From JADKCL01 sp046329055 (GTDB taxonomy: Bacteria > Bacteroidota > Bacteroidia > J057 > JADKCL01), in the NCBI GenBank assembly GCA_046329055.1, contig JAXLVK010000002.1:53137-117136 (forward strand): a stretch of DNA of 64,000 nt. The letters run 5' to 3'. The notes beneath the pieces were generated by a model. It did no database searches and was not told where the DNA came from. It was given only the letters and a program-made list of their open reading frames with translations. Below are positions 28,092-35,961 of the stretch, one piece after another (position 1 is the first letter of the stretch; each line of letters starts with the position of its first letter). Position numbers and translations under genes: made by a program.

Positions 28092-28427
28092 ATGCGTAAA
28101 CCAAAGTTTGAGATCCTTGTCGCCAAGGACGGCAAGATCCATTTCCACCTGAAGGCTGCCAATGGCGAAGTCATCTTGGCAGGTCGCGGCTACAAAACGA
28201 AGTCTGAGACCCTGCACGCCATCGCCTCTGTGATGCGCTATGGGCAGCTCGAAACCAGCTTTGTGCGTCGCCAAAGCACCAATGGGCAGTTTTTCTTCCA
28301 GGTGAAATCCCCGAGTGGCCGCCTGCTGGGCTGGAGCGAGATGTATGTCTCGAAGCAAAGCCGTGAGGTTGGCATCCAGGCAGTGAAGCGCGCCGTGACA
28401 TTCGGTCGCGTTTTCGAGGCCAATTGA
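28092..28427 (+). CDS. DUF1508 (YegP-like) protein, copy 1
   Basis: 111 residues with two tandem DUF1508 units: KFEILVAKDGKIHFHLKAAN and, after a linker, NGQFFFQVKSPSGRLLGWSE. YegP-type proteins are small beta-rich proteins of unknown role, often seen in stress-related or uncharacterised contexts. ATG 28092 (MRKPKFEIL) starts at the domain boundary. A close paralogue starts 174 bases downstream with the same type of promoter, and a terminator lies between them, so each gene seems to have its own transcript. Confidence 0.85.
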   Translation: MRKPKFEILVAKDGKIHFHLKAANGEVILAGRGYKTKSETLHAIASVMRYGQLETSFVRRQSTNGQFFFQVKSPSGRLLGWSEMYVSKQSREVGIQAVKRAVTFGRVFEAN

Positions 28428-28453
28428 TAGCACCCACCAAACCATCTCCGAAT

Positions 28454-28487
28454 GCCTGGCCCTCAAGGGGCTGGGCTTCGGCTTTTT
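28454..28487 (+). terminator. Terminator of DUF1508 copy 1
   Basis: GCCTGGCCC (28454-28462) pairs with GGGCTGGGC (28468-28476) with two wobble pairs, followed by CTTTTTGG at 28481-28488. A T-run after a GC-rich stem fits Rho-independent termination. Confidence 0.6.
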
Positions 28488-28529
28488 GGCAAAAATTATG
28501 TGGCTGGGCGGGTGAATCGGGCGTCTGTT

Positions 28530-28562
28530 TTGACATGAGGTGTCAAGGTCTGGAAGTACATT
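28530..28562 (+). promoter_or_regulatory. Operator-promoter of the second DUF1508 gene
   Basis: TTGACA-TGAGG-TGTCAA (28530-28546), then GTACATT at 28556-28562, nine bases on. It matches the copy at 28010-28042 in sequence and spacing, while the nine spacer bases differ, which argues for selection on the element. Confidence 0.6.
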
Positions 28563-28600
28563 CTATTGTAGGTTTTAAGGAACGTCAATCAGAAAAAAGA

Positions 28601-28945
28601 ATGCAACAGATGCTGAAACCCAAGTTTGAAATGGTGACGGGTCGTGACGGCAGGTACATGTACCGGCTGCTGTCCGCCCAGGGCAATCCATTGCTCATCG
28701 GCCGAGGCTATGTGACCCAGTACGAGGCGATCCAGGCCATTGCTTATGTGATGCGCTACGGACCGCATCCGAACAGGTTTGTTCGGAAGGCGACGCCGGA
28801 TGGTCAGCACTTCTTCCTGCTGCAATCGCCCAGCGGACGGGTGATCGGCAGCAGCACCTTTTACCGCTCGCCGCAGGGTCGTGACAATGCCATCGTGGCT
28901 GTCCGCCGTGCAGTGCAAGCGGGTCGGGTCCACGATCTGAACTAA
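28601..28945 (+). CDS. DUF1508 (YegP-like) protein, copy 2
   Basis: 114 residues, a paralogue of the preceding gene. Shared pieces are MLKPKFEMVTGRDGRYMYRL, GRGYVTQYEAIQAIAYVMRY and FLLQSPSGRVIGSSTFY; the two-unit layout is the same. ATG 28601 is preceded by the AG-rich stretch AGAAAAAAGA; an alternative ATG lies three codons later at 28610. A strong terminator follows. Function is unknown, and the shared operator indicates co-regulation with copy 1. Confidence 0.85.
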   Translation: MQQMLKPKFEMVTGRDGRYMYRLLSAQGNPLLIGRGYVTQYEAIQAIAYVMRYGPHPNRFVRKATPDGQHFFLLQSPSGRVIGSSTFYRSPQGRDNAIVAVRRAVQAGRVHDLN

Positions 28946-28973
28946 TGCACGGTATTTGGAGTACCGAGCGACG

Positions 28974-29005
28974 CCCCCGGCTGCCATTGGTGGTCGGGGG
29001 TTTTT
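28974..29005 (+). terminator. Rho-independent terminator of DUF1508 copy 2
   Basis: CCCCCG (28974-28979) pairs with CGGGGG (28995-29000), followed by TTTTT at 29001-29005. It lies between the convergent DUF1508 and acyltransferase genes. Confidence 0.75.
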
Positions 29006-29017
29006 ATCTGGGGGATG

Positions 29018-29851
29018 TCAGAGGCGCTTGAAGATCTTGCGCCACCACTCCTCGTCGCGGTCGTTTTCGCGGTAGGCCTTGAGGTCCTCGAACATGTGCG
29101 TGAAGGAATCCTCCACCTGTGTGCGCAGGTCGCGGATGGCGTCCATGTTGTCGGTCTCGCCTTGGAGCTGCGCTGTGGGGATGCGGTCGCCGACCATGAT
29201 GTAGTGGCGTTGCGGCTTGGGGATCACGGTGCGCCCGATTCCCTTGACGATGGGGGGCAGGTTTTCGCCGCCATGGAGGTAGCGGTCGGCAAAGCCGGAG
29301 TTGTGGAGCCATGCGCCCAAGGGGGAGCGCATTACGTCGCCCGCGTCCAGGAGGATGTCGTACATCTCCTCCCCACCGATGGCAGCGACGGGGATGATGT
29401 CATAGCCATGGGCCGCCGCCATGTGGGCGAAGCCCATGCGGTTGCGCCAGATGAGCTGATAGGCTTCTCCACGTTGCTTGCAGACCTCACGCCGGCCGCC
29501 GGGGAAGACGAGGATGTGCTCGCCGCCCTGCATGAGGGCGCCGCAGCTCTCCCGCGTCCCAGGCACCATGCCGATGTTGCGGATGAGTTGCCGCCAAAAT
29601 GGGATCTCCCAGTGCAGGTGGTCCACCAGGGGGCGGAGCATCACGTCCAGCTCCAGGTACATTTCCAGCCCCAGGAACAGCCCATCGGTGAGTCCCAGGA
29701 TGGTATGGTTGCTCACGTACAGCGCGGGACGATCCTTGTCCAGTTTCTCGAAACCGTAGAGTCTGGGGCTGAACCATGTCCTGAAGGGCTTGGCGATCTC
29801 CCGCACGAGTTCCTTGGATGGGGGTACGATATCGTCGTCTAAGGCTGTCAT
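29018..29851 (-). CDS. Lysophospholipid acyltransferase family protein
   Basis: 277 residues of the LPLAT fold. The acyltransferase block is RPALYVSNHTILGLTDGLF, in which the catalytic His is followed by Asp seven positions later rather than in the canonical HxxxxD spacing; FPGGRREVCKQRGEAYQLIW carries the glycerol/phosphate-binding FPGG motif. This pattern is seen in the DAGAT/TMEM68-like subfamily that makes glycerolipids or wax-type esters. It is transcribed leftward, divergent from the hydrolase gene. Confidence 0.8.
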   Translation of the reverse strand: MTALDDDIVPPSKELVREIAKPFRTWFSPRLYGFEKLDKDRPALYVSNHTILGLTDGLFLGLEMYLELDVMLRPLVDHLHWEIPFWRQLIRNIGMVPGTRESCGALMQGGEHILVFPGGRREVCKQRGEAYQLIWRNRMGFAHMAAAHGYDIIPVAAIGGEEMYDILLDAGDVMRSPLGAWLHNSGFADRYLHGGENLPPIVKGIGRTVIPKPQRHYIMVGDRIPTAQLQGETDNMDAIRDLRTQVEDSFTHMFEDLKAYRENDRDEEWWRKIFKRL

Positions 29852-29929
29852 TCAGTGGGAGTTGATGAATCTGGACGCAAATCTAGGAGGGATTTCGATA
29901 CAGTTCCTTGAATTTGCGTAAAATGGGGT

Positions 29930-30613
29930 ATGGAACGCAAGCTATACTTCATTCCAGGAGTGGCCACGGACCGGAGGGTTTTTGCCCACCTGGATTTGCC
30001 TGGGTACACGACGACCTACCTCGACTGGGTACGTCCTCGGCGCGGAGAGAGCATTGAGGAATATGCTGCCCGGAATGTGGAGCGGCTGGAGGGGGACGAG
30101 AATCCGGTCCTGATCGGGTACTCCTTCGGGGGGATTGTCGCGATCGAGATGGCGAAGCACCTGCCTGGCGCTATCGTGATCATCATCTCTAGCATCAAGG
30201 ATTACCGGGAGCGCCCGATTGGGATGTGGCTCACCTCGTCCCTGAGGCTGCATCGGCTGGTGCCCACGGACATCGGGAAGGAGTTCGATTTTGCGTACAA
30301 GTGGATGAACGACCCGCAGACCCCGCACGAGCATGCCTTCATCGATACCATGAAGCGGGATGTGGACCCTGTACACACCGACTGGGCGATCCATCAGGCT
30401 GTGAGTTGGCGGCATGCGCACCACACTCCTCGGCTCTACCATATCCATGGTGACCAAGACCGCATCTTCCCGATCCGGTACATCCGCAACTGCATTCCCG
30501 TCCGGGGCGGAACGCACTTGATGCTCCTGAACAAGGGGAAGGAGATCTCGGCGCATATCGACCGGATACTGAGGGCAACAGCCGACCCCATCGCAGCACC
30601 TGCCGTGGACTGA
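29930..30613 (+). CDS. Alpha/beta hydrolase
   Basis: 227 residues. The nucleophile elbow is VLIGYSFGGIVAIEMA (Ser in GYSFG), the acid is probably the Asp in HGDQDRIFP, and the His is in VRGGTHLMLL, giving a complete triad. The fold matches small esterase/thioesterase-type hydrolases with the N-terminal LYFIPGVATDRRVF oxyanion region. Substrate unknown. It stands alone, with a gene-free stretch downstream. Confidence 0.8.
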   Translation: MERKLYFIPGVATDRRVFAHLDLPGYTTTYLDWVRPRRGESIEEYAARNVERLEGDENPVLIGYSFGGIVAIEMAKHLPGAIVIIISSIKDYRERPIGMWLTSSLRLHRLVPTDIGKEFDFAYKWMNDPQTPHEHAFIDTMKRDVDPVHTDWAIHQAVSWRHAHHTPRLYHIHGDQDRIFPIRYIRNCIPVRGGTHLMLLNKGKEISAHIDRILRATADPIAAPAVD

Positions 30614-31169
30614 GGCCCACGAGGGCGGTAACTTTCAGAATGACTTCATGAATTGGGCACTGAATGCGGCCTTCCCTTGCATTGGCGGAAGCGGAAATTC
30701 GACGAAGTTTCGATGTGCATGAATGGGGTGAATTAGAGACGGTTGTGCAACATCCTCAACTTGTGACAAATCGCGTCCCAGTGGTTGTCGCCTCCCAGAA
30801 TTCAGGTAAGAACAAGTGCCAAGTTGCGGCGATTGGGTCGAAAGCGGGGGCCTTTCGCCCCGGAAGGAGGCATTGATTGCAGCCAAAAGTTGAGCGGATA
30901 TTACCCTTTGGAAGGTTGCATGGAATTGCATTGGAATTTGCGGCATTGGTCGAAGTTGTGGTATCGAATTGCCTTTCAATTGGGTGCTTGTTGCGAAAAA
31001 GGCAAAAACGCAGACAGAATCTTACATTGTGGATAGGGGTTAGAAAGGGTCTGAGGGCCAGTAGGTGATGGCCCTTAGCAGCTGATTTATTATCTTGAGT
31101 TCACTGACACGTCCGCCAGGGACTGTCGGAAGGCTCTATACTGAATTTCAACCTTTAAACGTTTGCACC
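30614..31169. other. Gene-free intergenic region
   Basis: About 555 bases with no convincing gene; a 114-codon frame on the minus strand has no domain and a composition unlike its neighbours. An 8-bp hairpin lies at 31052-31077 (TGAGGGCC pairing with GGCCCTTA). No clear TAnnTTTG element was found for the small secreted protein downstream. Confidence 0.5.
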
Positions 31170-31466
31170 ATGAAACGTAATGCTATTTTTTTCGCCCTGC
31201 TGCTTGGACTGTCCTTCGCTCCTGCTCTGACCATCGCCAACCCTCTCGATACCCCGAACTCCTACGTTGAGGAAACCGAATTGCCTTGGAGCACTGTGTC
31301 CCAGGTTCTGCAAAAGGTGAGCGACGTGCGCCCGTACACCTACGAAACCTTGGTGCAATGGTACAACGCGGGCCGCGTGCAAATCCAACAACAAGGAAGT
31401 GCCTACCATGTGACGATGTTGACGGACGATGGCATCACCGAATCTGTGCTGATTGGCAATCTCTGA
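31170..31466 (+). CDS. Small secreted protein of unknown function
   Basis: 98 residues with a clear signal peptide, MKRNAIFFALLLGLSFAPAL, cleaved near TIANP. The mature part, about 75 residues, includes LPWSTVSQVLQKVSDVRPYT and WYNAGRVQIQQQGSAYHVTM; I recognise no family. ATG 31170 begins the signal peptide; an upstream ATG at 31095 would add a non-signal extension. It stands alone between two long intergenic regions, with the convergent helical-repeat gene downstream. Confidence 0.65.
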   Translation: MKRNAIFFALLLGLSFAPALTIANPLDTPNSYVEETELPWSTVSQVLQKVSDVRPYTYETLVQWYNAGRVQIQQQGSAYHVTMLTDDGITESVLIGNL

Positions 31467-31551
31467 TCGCCTAGCGCGATTGCGAATATCCAATTGAATA
31501 GTAGATGTTGATCTTGAGTTGATTGTCATTGGCAGTCGGCTCGTGACAAGA

Positions 31552-33003
31552 TCATCTTGCCCGTACTCTGAGCAGCTCCATCATGGGCGTTCCTGATGTC
31601 TTGGCGTTGAGCCATGATTCGAGATCGAAATACATCAGGAGAATCTGCCCTTGAAGCTGCTTGAGTGCGCGAGCGACGGGTGGATGCTCCGGGAGCAATA
31701 CCCAGCTGCCCTCAGCGGAGCTCAATGCCGTTGCCACTGCGACCAGCAGTTGAATGCCCTCGCTCAAGCCAGGAACTGTCTCGCCTTTTGCCATGCGGAG
31801 GTTCTTGGCGAGTCGCAGGGCATCTTCGTAGGATCCCTCTTCGATCTCTTGCAGAATCTCCAACAAGCGGAAAACAGAGAAAACGGCTGGTCTAAAGCTG
31901 GCTTTTTGGTATCCCCGGAGCCTCAAGAGCATCTTGGAGGATTCTTGCGGCTTGCTGACAGCAAAGAAATAGCAAGCGCAATAGAAGTAAATCTCCGTCT
32001 GATGACCAATGGAGAAATCCTCGGGATTCTGAGCCAATTGCGCTAGTGCGAGTTCGCAGGCCTCCTTCGCAAATGAAGTGTCACCATTGTCGATGCCGAC
32101 GGTGATCATGCTGGGGAAGAGCTGCTTACTTTTCTCGCGGCGGATGATCGAGTTGATGGGAGGGAAGTTGCTGATTTCCTTCCAAGTAGCCTTGCAGGCC
32201 GAAAAGTCGTGGACGAGTCCCACCAACATCGCCAATGTGCCCGCCTCCTTGATCCATCTCCGGGCATGGTCCATGCTGTCGGGGGCTTTTTCGGAGAGGG
32301 TGTCCACGAGATTGCGCTGTGGGACGATGGCTTCGCCATGCTTGCGGAGGAGGTATTTGCTTGCGGCCTTGATGCGCCAATAAAGCAGCCTCGACTCGTA
32401 GCCCAGGGCCATACCGGGGCTTTCCAGGAGGGGGGACGACTCAATGGCTTCGAGGGCCTTGGAGCGTTCCTCGGGATCCTCGATGGTGGGCGTCTTGCGG
32501 AGCTGCACCTCGATCTGCCTGTATGCGACGAGGTTGGCATTGCAAGCGAGGGCGTGGTCGTAGGTCATTCCACGGAACCGCGGCCTGGGCTCTGGGAACA
32601 TTTCGGCCATGCGCCAAAAATCCTGCACGACTTGGTAGCTCTCCGATTGCTCTGCGAGTTCGAGGCCCCATTCGATGAGTTCGACCGCCTGCTTGTCCAA
32701 CGATTTCTCAATGAGGACGGGGGCTGCCACCAAAATTTGTTGAAGGAGCACCTCGGGCCGGCCTTCGCCGATGAAAGCGACCAATTGCTCACCGAGCAAC
32801 TCAAGGTCGCGGTTCTTGATGCGCTTGGTGTCACCTGTGGAATCGAGCAAATCGGTCTCGCTGTAGGCCTGTTGGACAGAGAGGTGTCTGAAGAGTTTGG
32901 TGACACGATCCCCGTCTTTTGAGGCGGGTCGTGCAGCAAGAAATCGCTTCCTGGACTTATCATCTAGGCAAGCAATCATTGCATGTACCAAGGCTCCTTT
33001 CAC
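31552..33003 (-). CDS. Large helical-repeat protein of unknown function (1)
   Basis: 483 residues, almost entirely predicted helical and TPR-like (for example AVELIEWGLELAEQSESYQV, EACELALAQLAQNPEDF and YEDALRLAKNLRMAKGE). No signal peptide or membrane segment, so probably cytoplasmic. It looks like a distant relative of the second helical-repeat gene at 33554-35131: each begins with a short helical segment followed by a block where residues near 70-90 discuss a small 'LxLLxQL' helix pair, and each goes on as long alpha-solenoids. This resemblance is by eye only. It lies next to the injection system and points away from it. Confidence 0.55.
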   Translation of the reverse strand: MKGALVHAMIACLDDKSRKRFLAARPASKDGDRVTKLFRHLSVQQAYSETDLLDSTGDTKRIKNRDLELLGEQLVAFIGEGRPEVLLQQILVAAPVLIEKSLDKQAVELIEWGLELAEQSESYQVVQDFWRMAEMFPEPRPRFRGMTYDHALACNANLVAYRQIEVQLRKTPTIEDPEERSKALEAIESSPLLESPGMALGYESRLLYWRIKAASKYLLRKHGEAIVPQRNLVDTLSEKAPDSMDHARRWIKEAGTLAMLVGLVHDFSACKATWKEISNFPPINSIIRREKSKQLFPSMITVGIDNGDTSFAKEACELALAQLAQNPEDFSIGHQTEIYFYCACYFFAVSKPQESSKMLLRLRGYQKASFRPAVFSVFRLLEILQEIEEGSYEDALRLAKNLRMAKGETVPGLSEGIQLLVAVATALSSAEGSWVLLPEHPPVARALKQLQGQILLMYFDLESWLNAKTSGTPMMELLRVRAR

Positions 33004-33553
33004 TGATAATTGCCGATTTGGCCCTGTTGGTGGGGAGTTAATCTCCTAATAATCAAACTAATCAGTCCTAAAGTTAGGTAAAATTTCGGTTACTTCCAAC
33101 AAAAACTTTGGTTTTCTAGTCCGAGGAAGCCAGTGATATTGCCCTTGCATTGTCACAGCACGACACAGTTCTTTCGTTGAAATCAAATTGCTCGCTGGTA
33201 AACCAGCTCTGGATATGGTAAAGACGCGGGTGATTTTCAGTATAGCCTTTAGAGTAATAAACGTGTTGTGGCAGTCACTGATTGATTGAACTCCTGCAAG
33301 CCGCAAGGCTCGAGGACGATCACCGTTTGAACCATTGGAAGGTAAGGGAGCCTGGGGCGGAATGGCCATTCGCCGGAACCAACCCAAGGCTTACCCTAAC
33401 CGACCGGAAAAAGGCAGCAAGGATAAAGTGTGGAAGCTGCCGCTATTTGAAAGTCTCTCCTGATGATTTTAGCCCGCCGCCAGGCCGGCTACGTTTCTCT
33501 GTTGATAGGCCGCTGGGGGAATGTCTTGCAAAGCCAAGACCGCCCAGCGGTTG
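33004..33553. other. Intergenic region rich in inverted repeats
   Basis: About 550 bases between two leftward genes, with no convincing frame. From 33290 on it holds several stems: AGCC-GCAA-GGCT with a GNRA-type loop near 33299-33310; a 55-base imperfect inverted repeat at 33341-33395 (GGTAAG pairing with CTTACC, enclosing GGCGG/CCATTCGCC); GGCAGC pairing with GCTGCC about 17 bases apart near 33414-33442; and a stem CCGCTGGG (33510-33517) with CCCAGCGG (33543-33550) just after the upstream stop. The last may be a terminator. The rest could be a structured RNA. Confidence 0.45.
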
Positions 33554-35131
33554 CTATTTTGGGCCCAACCGTTCCCCAAGTCCCCTTTCGGATGCCTCTG
33601 TGAACTGTCGCCGTATCGACTGGATCTTGCCACATTTGTTCGACAGCCATTCGTGCAGGGGCCATCGCTCCGCCTTTCCGTATCCCGTGTGCTGGTCCGT
33701 GGCGAGCAAGGTCTGGAAATGTGCGTCGCGCAGTAGCTCCGGCGTGAAGTCCATCCTGAGCCATCGCTGCAGTACCTTCACTGCCGCATGGTAGCGCTGG
33801 TGCATCCATTCCCCGGGTGGCAATGCCGCGACGGACTTGCGCAATGCCTCGATCCTGAGCTCCGCCTGGTCCAGCCTTTCGAGCTCCGCCAAAGCCATGA
33901 TTTGTACCAACCGATATGCCATGGTCCAGTCGCAATGGCTGCTCAGGTCCCGCGCATGGGGCGTCAGCCAGTCCAGGGCGCGCTCGGTTTGGCCAGCTTG
34001 CATGGCCGCCGTCGCCGCCAACAGGTGCCTGGCCGCCTTCCGGAAATCGCAGGGGTCGGTGGCGGTGGATTGCAGCAATCGCTCGAAGGCGTCCACGGCT
34101 GGTTGGCCCTTGCCGGACAGTCGCATGGCCTCGGCGGTGAGCAGGTCGGCTTGCCAGCGGAGGTGCGGGCAGGAGGTCGCGGGCAGATCGGCGCGGAGGA
34201 GGTGCTCGAGGGCTTGCTTGGGCAGGCCCATGTGCATGGCGGCATGGGCGGATTGGCAGGCGGCCATCACCATGTAGTCGGGCTCCTGCAGAGAGGGGTG
34301 GGCCTCCACGAGCAGGTGCAGTTGCCGGGTGAGCTTGTAGGCATCCTCGCTCCGATGGTTCAGGTGGAGGTGCTGCATCCGGATGTTGATGTGGTGGAAG
34401 CGGAGGCGGGGACTGTCCGATGCGGACTTGTCGGTGGCTGACGGGTCGCCGAACTCGGGGAGTACCTCCGGGAAGTCGAGGCGGAGGTGGTCGCAGAGTG
34501 CCTCCGCTGCTTGGATCTGCTGGTGCCGCTGCCGGGCCTCGGAGAGCTGGCGATCGAGGGCGGAGCTGTCCTCCATGCGCAGGCGCTTGAGGCGGCCCCA
34601 TAGGTGGAGGGTGTCCTGGAGTGCCGGGTAACATTCGGCTGTCTGCGCCCTGCGGCTGAGGTTGGCGAGGAGGAGGTCGAGCGAGAGGTAGCCGCCTCGG
34701 TGCCACAGGACCTTGGCGCAGCGCACCAGGTGCTCAAGCTCCTGCTCCAGGGAGCAACCCTCCGTGGGCGTGGGGTCGAGGCTCTCGACGAGCCTGTTCC
34801 AGAGCCGGATCCGGAGGTACTTGAAGGCATTGCCATCGGAGGGGCCATAGATGGAGGTGCCCAATGCAGCTGCATCGGCACTGGGGTCGGCGATGATGGC
34901 TTCGAGCAGGGCCAGGGCCTTGCCTCCTGCCTGATTGCCGCCACGTGGCGAACGGCGCAGGTGGTTTTTCACCTCCGTAAGTTCACGAGTGTCAAGCAAT
35001 AGGACCATCTCGCGAAGGGGCGCATGGGAGTCCTTGGGTGATTTCAATTTCTCTGATTCTGTCTTAAAAATATTCTTTGGCGGGGATGGTTGCAACGAAT
35101 TGCCATCTGCTTCCAGCCATTTTTCTCTCAA
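33554..35131 (-). CDS. Large helical-repeat protein of unknown function (2)
   Basis: 525 residues, cytoplasmic, mostly alpha-helical repeats (EDAYKLTRQLHLLVEAHPSL, KQALEHLLRADLPATSCPHL and RALDWLTPHARDLSSHCDW). The N-terminal part, LLDTRELTEVKNHLRRSPRG and ALLEAIIADPSADAAAL, resembles helical solenoid proteins common in Bacteroidota. The true start could be the in-frame ATG at 35005 (MVLLLDTREL). It is divergent from the DUF4255 gene that opens the eCIS operon, 209 bases away. A role in regulating or accompanying the system is guessed only from position. Confidence 0.55.
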   Translation of the reverse strand: MREKWLEADGNSLQPSPPKNIFKTESEKLKSPKDSHAPLREMVLLLDTRELTEVKNHLRRSPRGGNQAGGKALALLEAIIADPSADAAALGTSIYGPSDGNAFKYLRIRLWNRLVESLDPTPTEGCSLEQELEHLVRCAKVLWHRGGYLSLDLLLANLSRRAQTAECYPALQDTLHLWGRLKRLRMEDSSALDRQLSEARQRHQQIQAAEALCDHLRLDFPEVLPEFGDPSATDKSASDSPRLRFHHINIRMQHLHLNHRSEDAYKLTRQLHLLVEAHPSLQEPDYMVMAACQSAHAAMHMGLPKQALEHLLRADLPATSCPHLRWQADLLTAEAMRLSGKGQPAVDAFERLLQSTATDPCDFRKAARHLLAATAAMQAGQTERALDWLTPHARDLSSHCDWTMAYRLVQIMALAELERLDQAELRIEALRKSVAALPPGEWMHQRYHAAVKVLQRWLRMDFTPELLRDAHFQTLLATDQHTGYGKAERWPLHEWLSNKCGKIQSIRRQFTEASERGLGERLGPK

Positions 35132-35340
35132 ATGCTTGATTTACTGGATTGTCGATTGTCCACAATGATCAATCTGTGCATAACTGTGGTGCAACGGCAT
35201 GGCAGTCTCTTCCTACCGTGGCCCAATCATGTGTGATAAATTCGTCGAGACATGCTGCGGTATGCCCTCGCAAGGAGAGGGGCAGCGATGTCAGAGAAAC
35301 GAGAGGTCATCCCAATGGGTGACAATAGGCTTGACTTCCA

Positions 35341-35916
35341 ATGATTGAAAACACCCTCACGTTCATCAAAGATGAGGTGAACAAGTTCATGAACCTCAAG
35401 ACGGGCAGTAGCGACTTGCTCGAGGAGAAGGTCGTGCTTTCAAACATTGTGAATACGGACCAAAACGTGGCCATGGGCCTGCCCAATGACAAGATGGTGC
35501 TGTCCCTGATCTGTATCGAGGAGGAGCGTCACCTGAAGTCGCAGGATCACTACACACGCACCACGGAGGGCAAGCTCTTCACAGCGAACCCTGAGTTGCG
35601 TTTCAATCTCTACGTCCTCTTCGCGGCGCACTTCACCCACGCGAACTACAGCGAGGCACTGAAGTTCTTGGGCCTCACGCTCAAGTTTTTTCAGTCCAAG
35701 AATGTCTTTGACACCAAAGAGTACCCAGAGTTGGGCGACGAAGTGAAGCGGCTCATCGTGGACCTGCATACGCAGCCCATCGAGCAACAAAGCCAACTCT
35801 GGCAAGCCATGGGCGGGAAGTTCCTGCCCTCCATCATGTACAAGATCCGGATGCTCGCGATCAATGAGCAAGCGGGTCAACTTGAGACGACACGTATCTC
35901 CGAAGTTCAGAAATAA
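35341..35916 (+). CDS. eCIS cap/tail terminator protein, DUF4255 (Pvc16/Afp16-like)
   Basis: 191 residues of the DUF4255 (Pvc16 N-terminal) family, which in Afp, PVC and related contractile injection systems caps the sheath-tube end and sets termination. It opens MIENTLTFIKDEVNKFMNLK and holds the family-like blocks KMVLSLICIEEERHLKSQ and NPELRFNLYVLFAAHF. In this cluster it is the first gene of the operon instead of the last one. 45 bases separate it from the next gene. Identity rests on fold-level similarity and the gene set around it. Confidence 0.82.
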   Translation: MIENTLTFIKDEVNKFMNLKTGSSDLLEEKVVLSNIVNTDQNVAMGLPNDKMVLSLICIEEERHLKSQDHYTRTTEGKLFTANPELRFNLYVLFAAHFTHANYSEALKFLGLTLKFFQSKNVFDTKEYPELGDEVKRLIVDLHTQPIEQQSQLWQAMGGKFLPSIMYKIRMLAINEQAGQLETTRISEVQK

Positions 35917-35961
35917 CCCGGGTCAGGCAGCCTCGTGCTGCCTGCATCACCCTCTTAGAAT

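Noticed and set aside
30635..30979. 114-codon open frame on the minus strand.
   Set aside because: No domain, odd composition (many Pro/Gln/Ser), no start context; left as intergenic.
33299..33550. Part of a group II intron or retron RNA.
   Set aside because: No reverse transcriptase nearby and none of the diagnostic domain V or msr/msd patterns were seen.
33282..33794. 170-codon open frame on the plus strand overlapping the 3' end of the 525-residue helical protein gene.
   Set aside because: It overlaps a better-supported gene on the other strand and codes for a low-likelihood sequence with Arg/Ser/Pro bias.
35156..35183. Two DnaA-box-like nonamers (TTGTCCACA and the reverse of TTATGCACA) between the helical-repeat gene and the eCIS operon, as a possible origin of replication.
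   Set aside because: Only two sites, one imperfect, no AT-rich unwinding region and no dnaA/dnaN nearby. Chance is likely.
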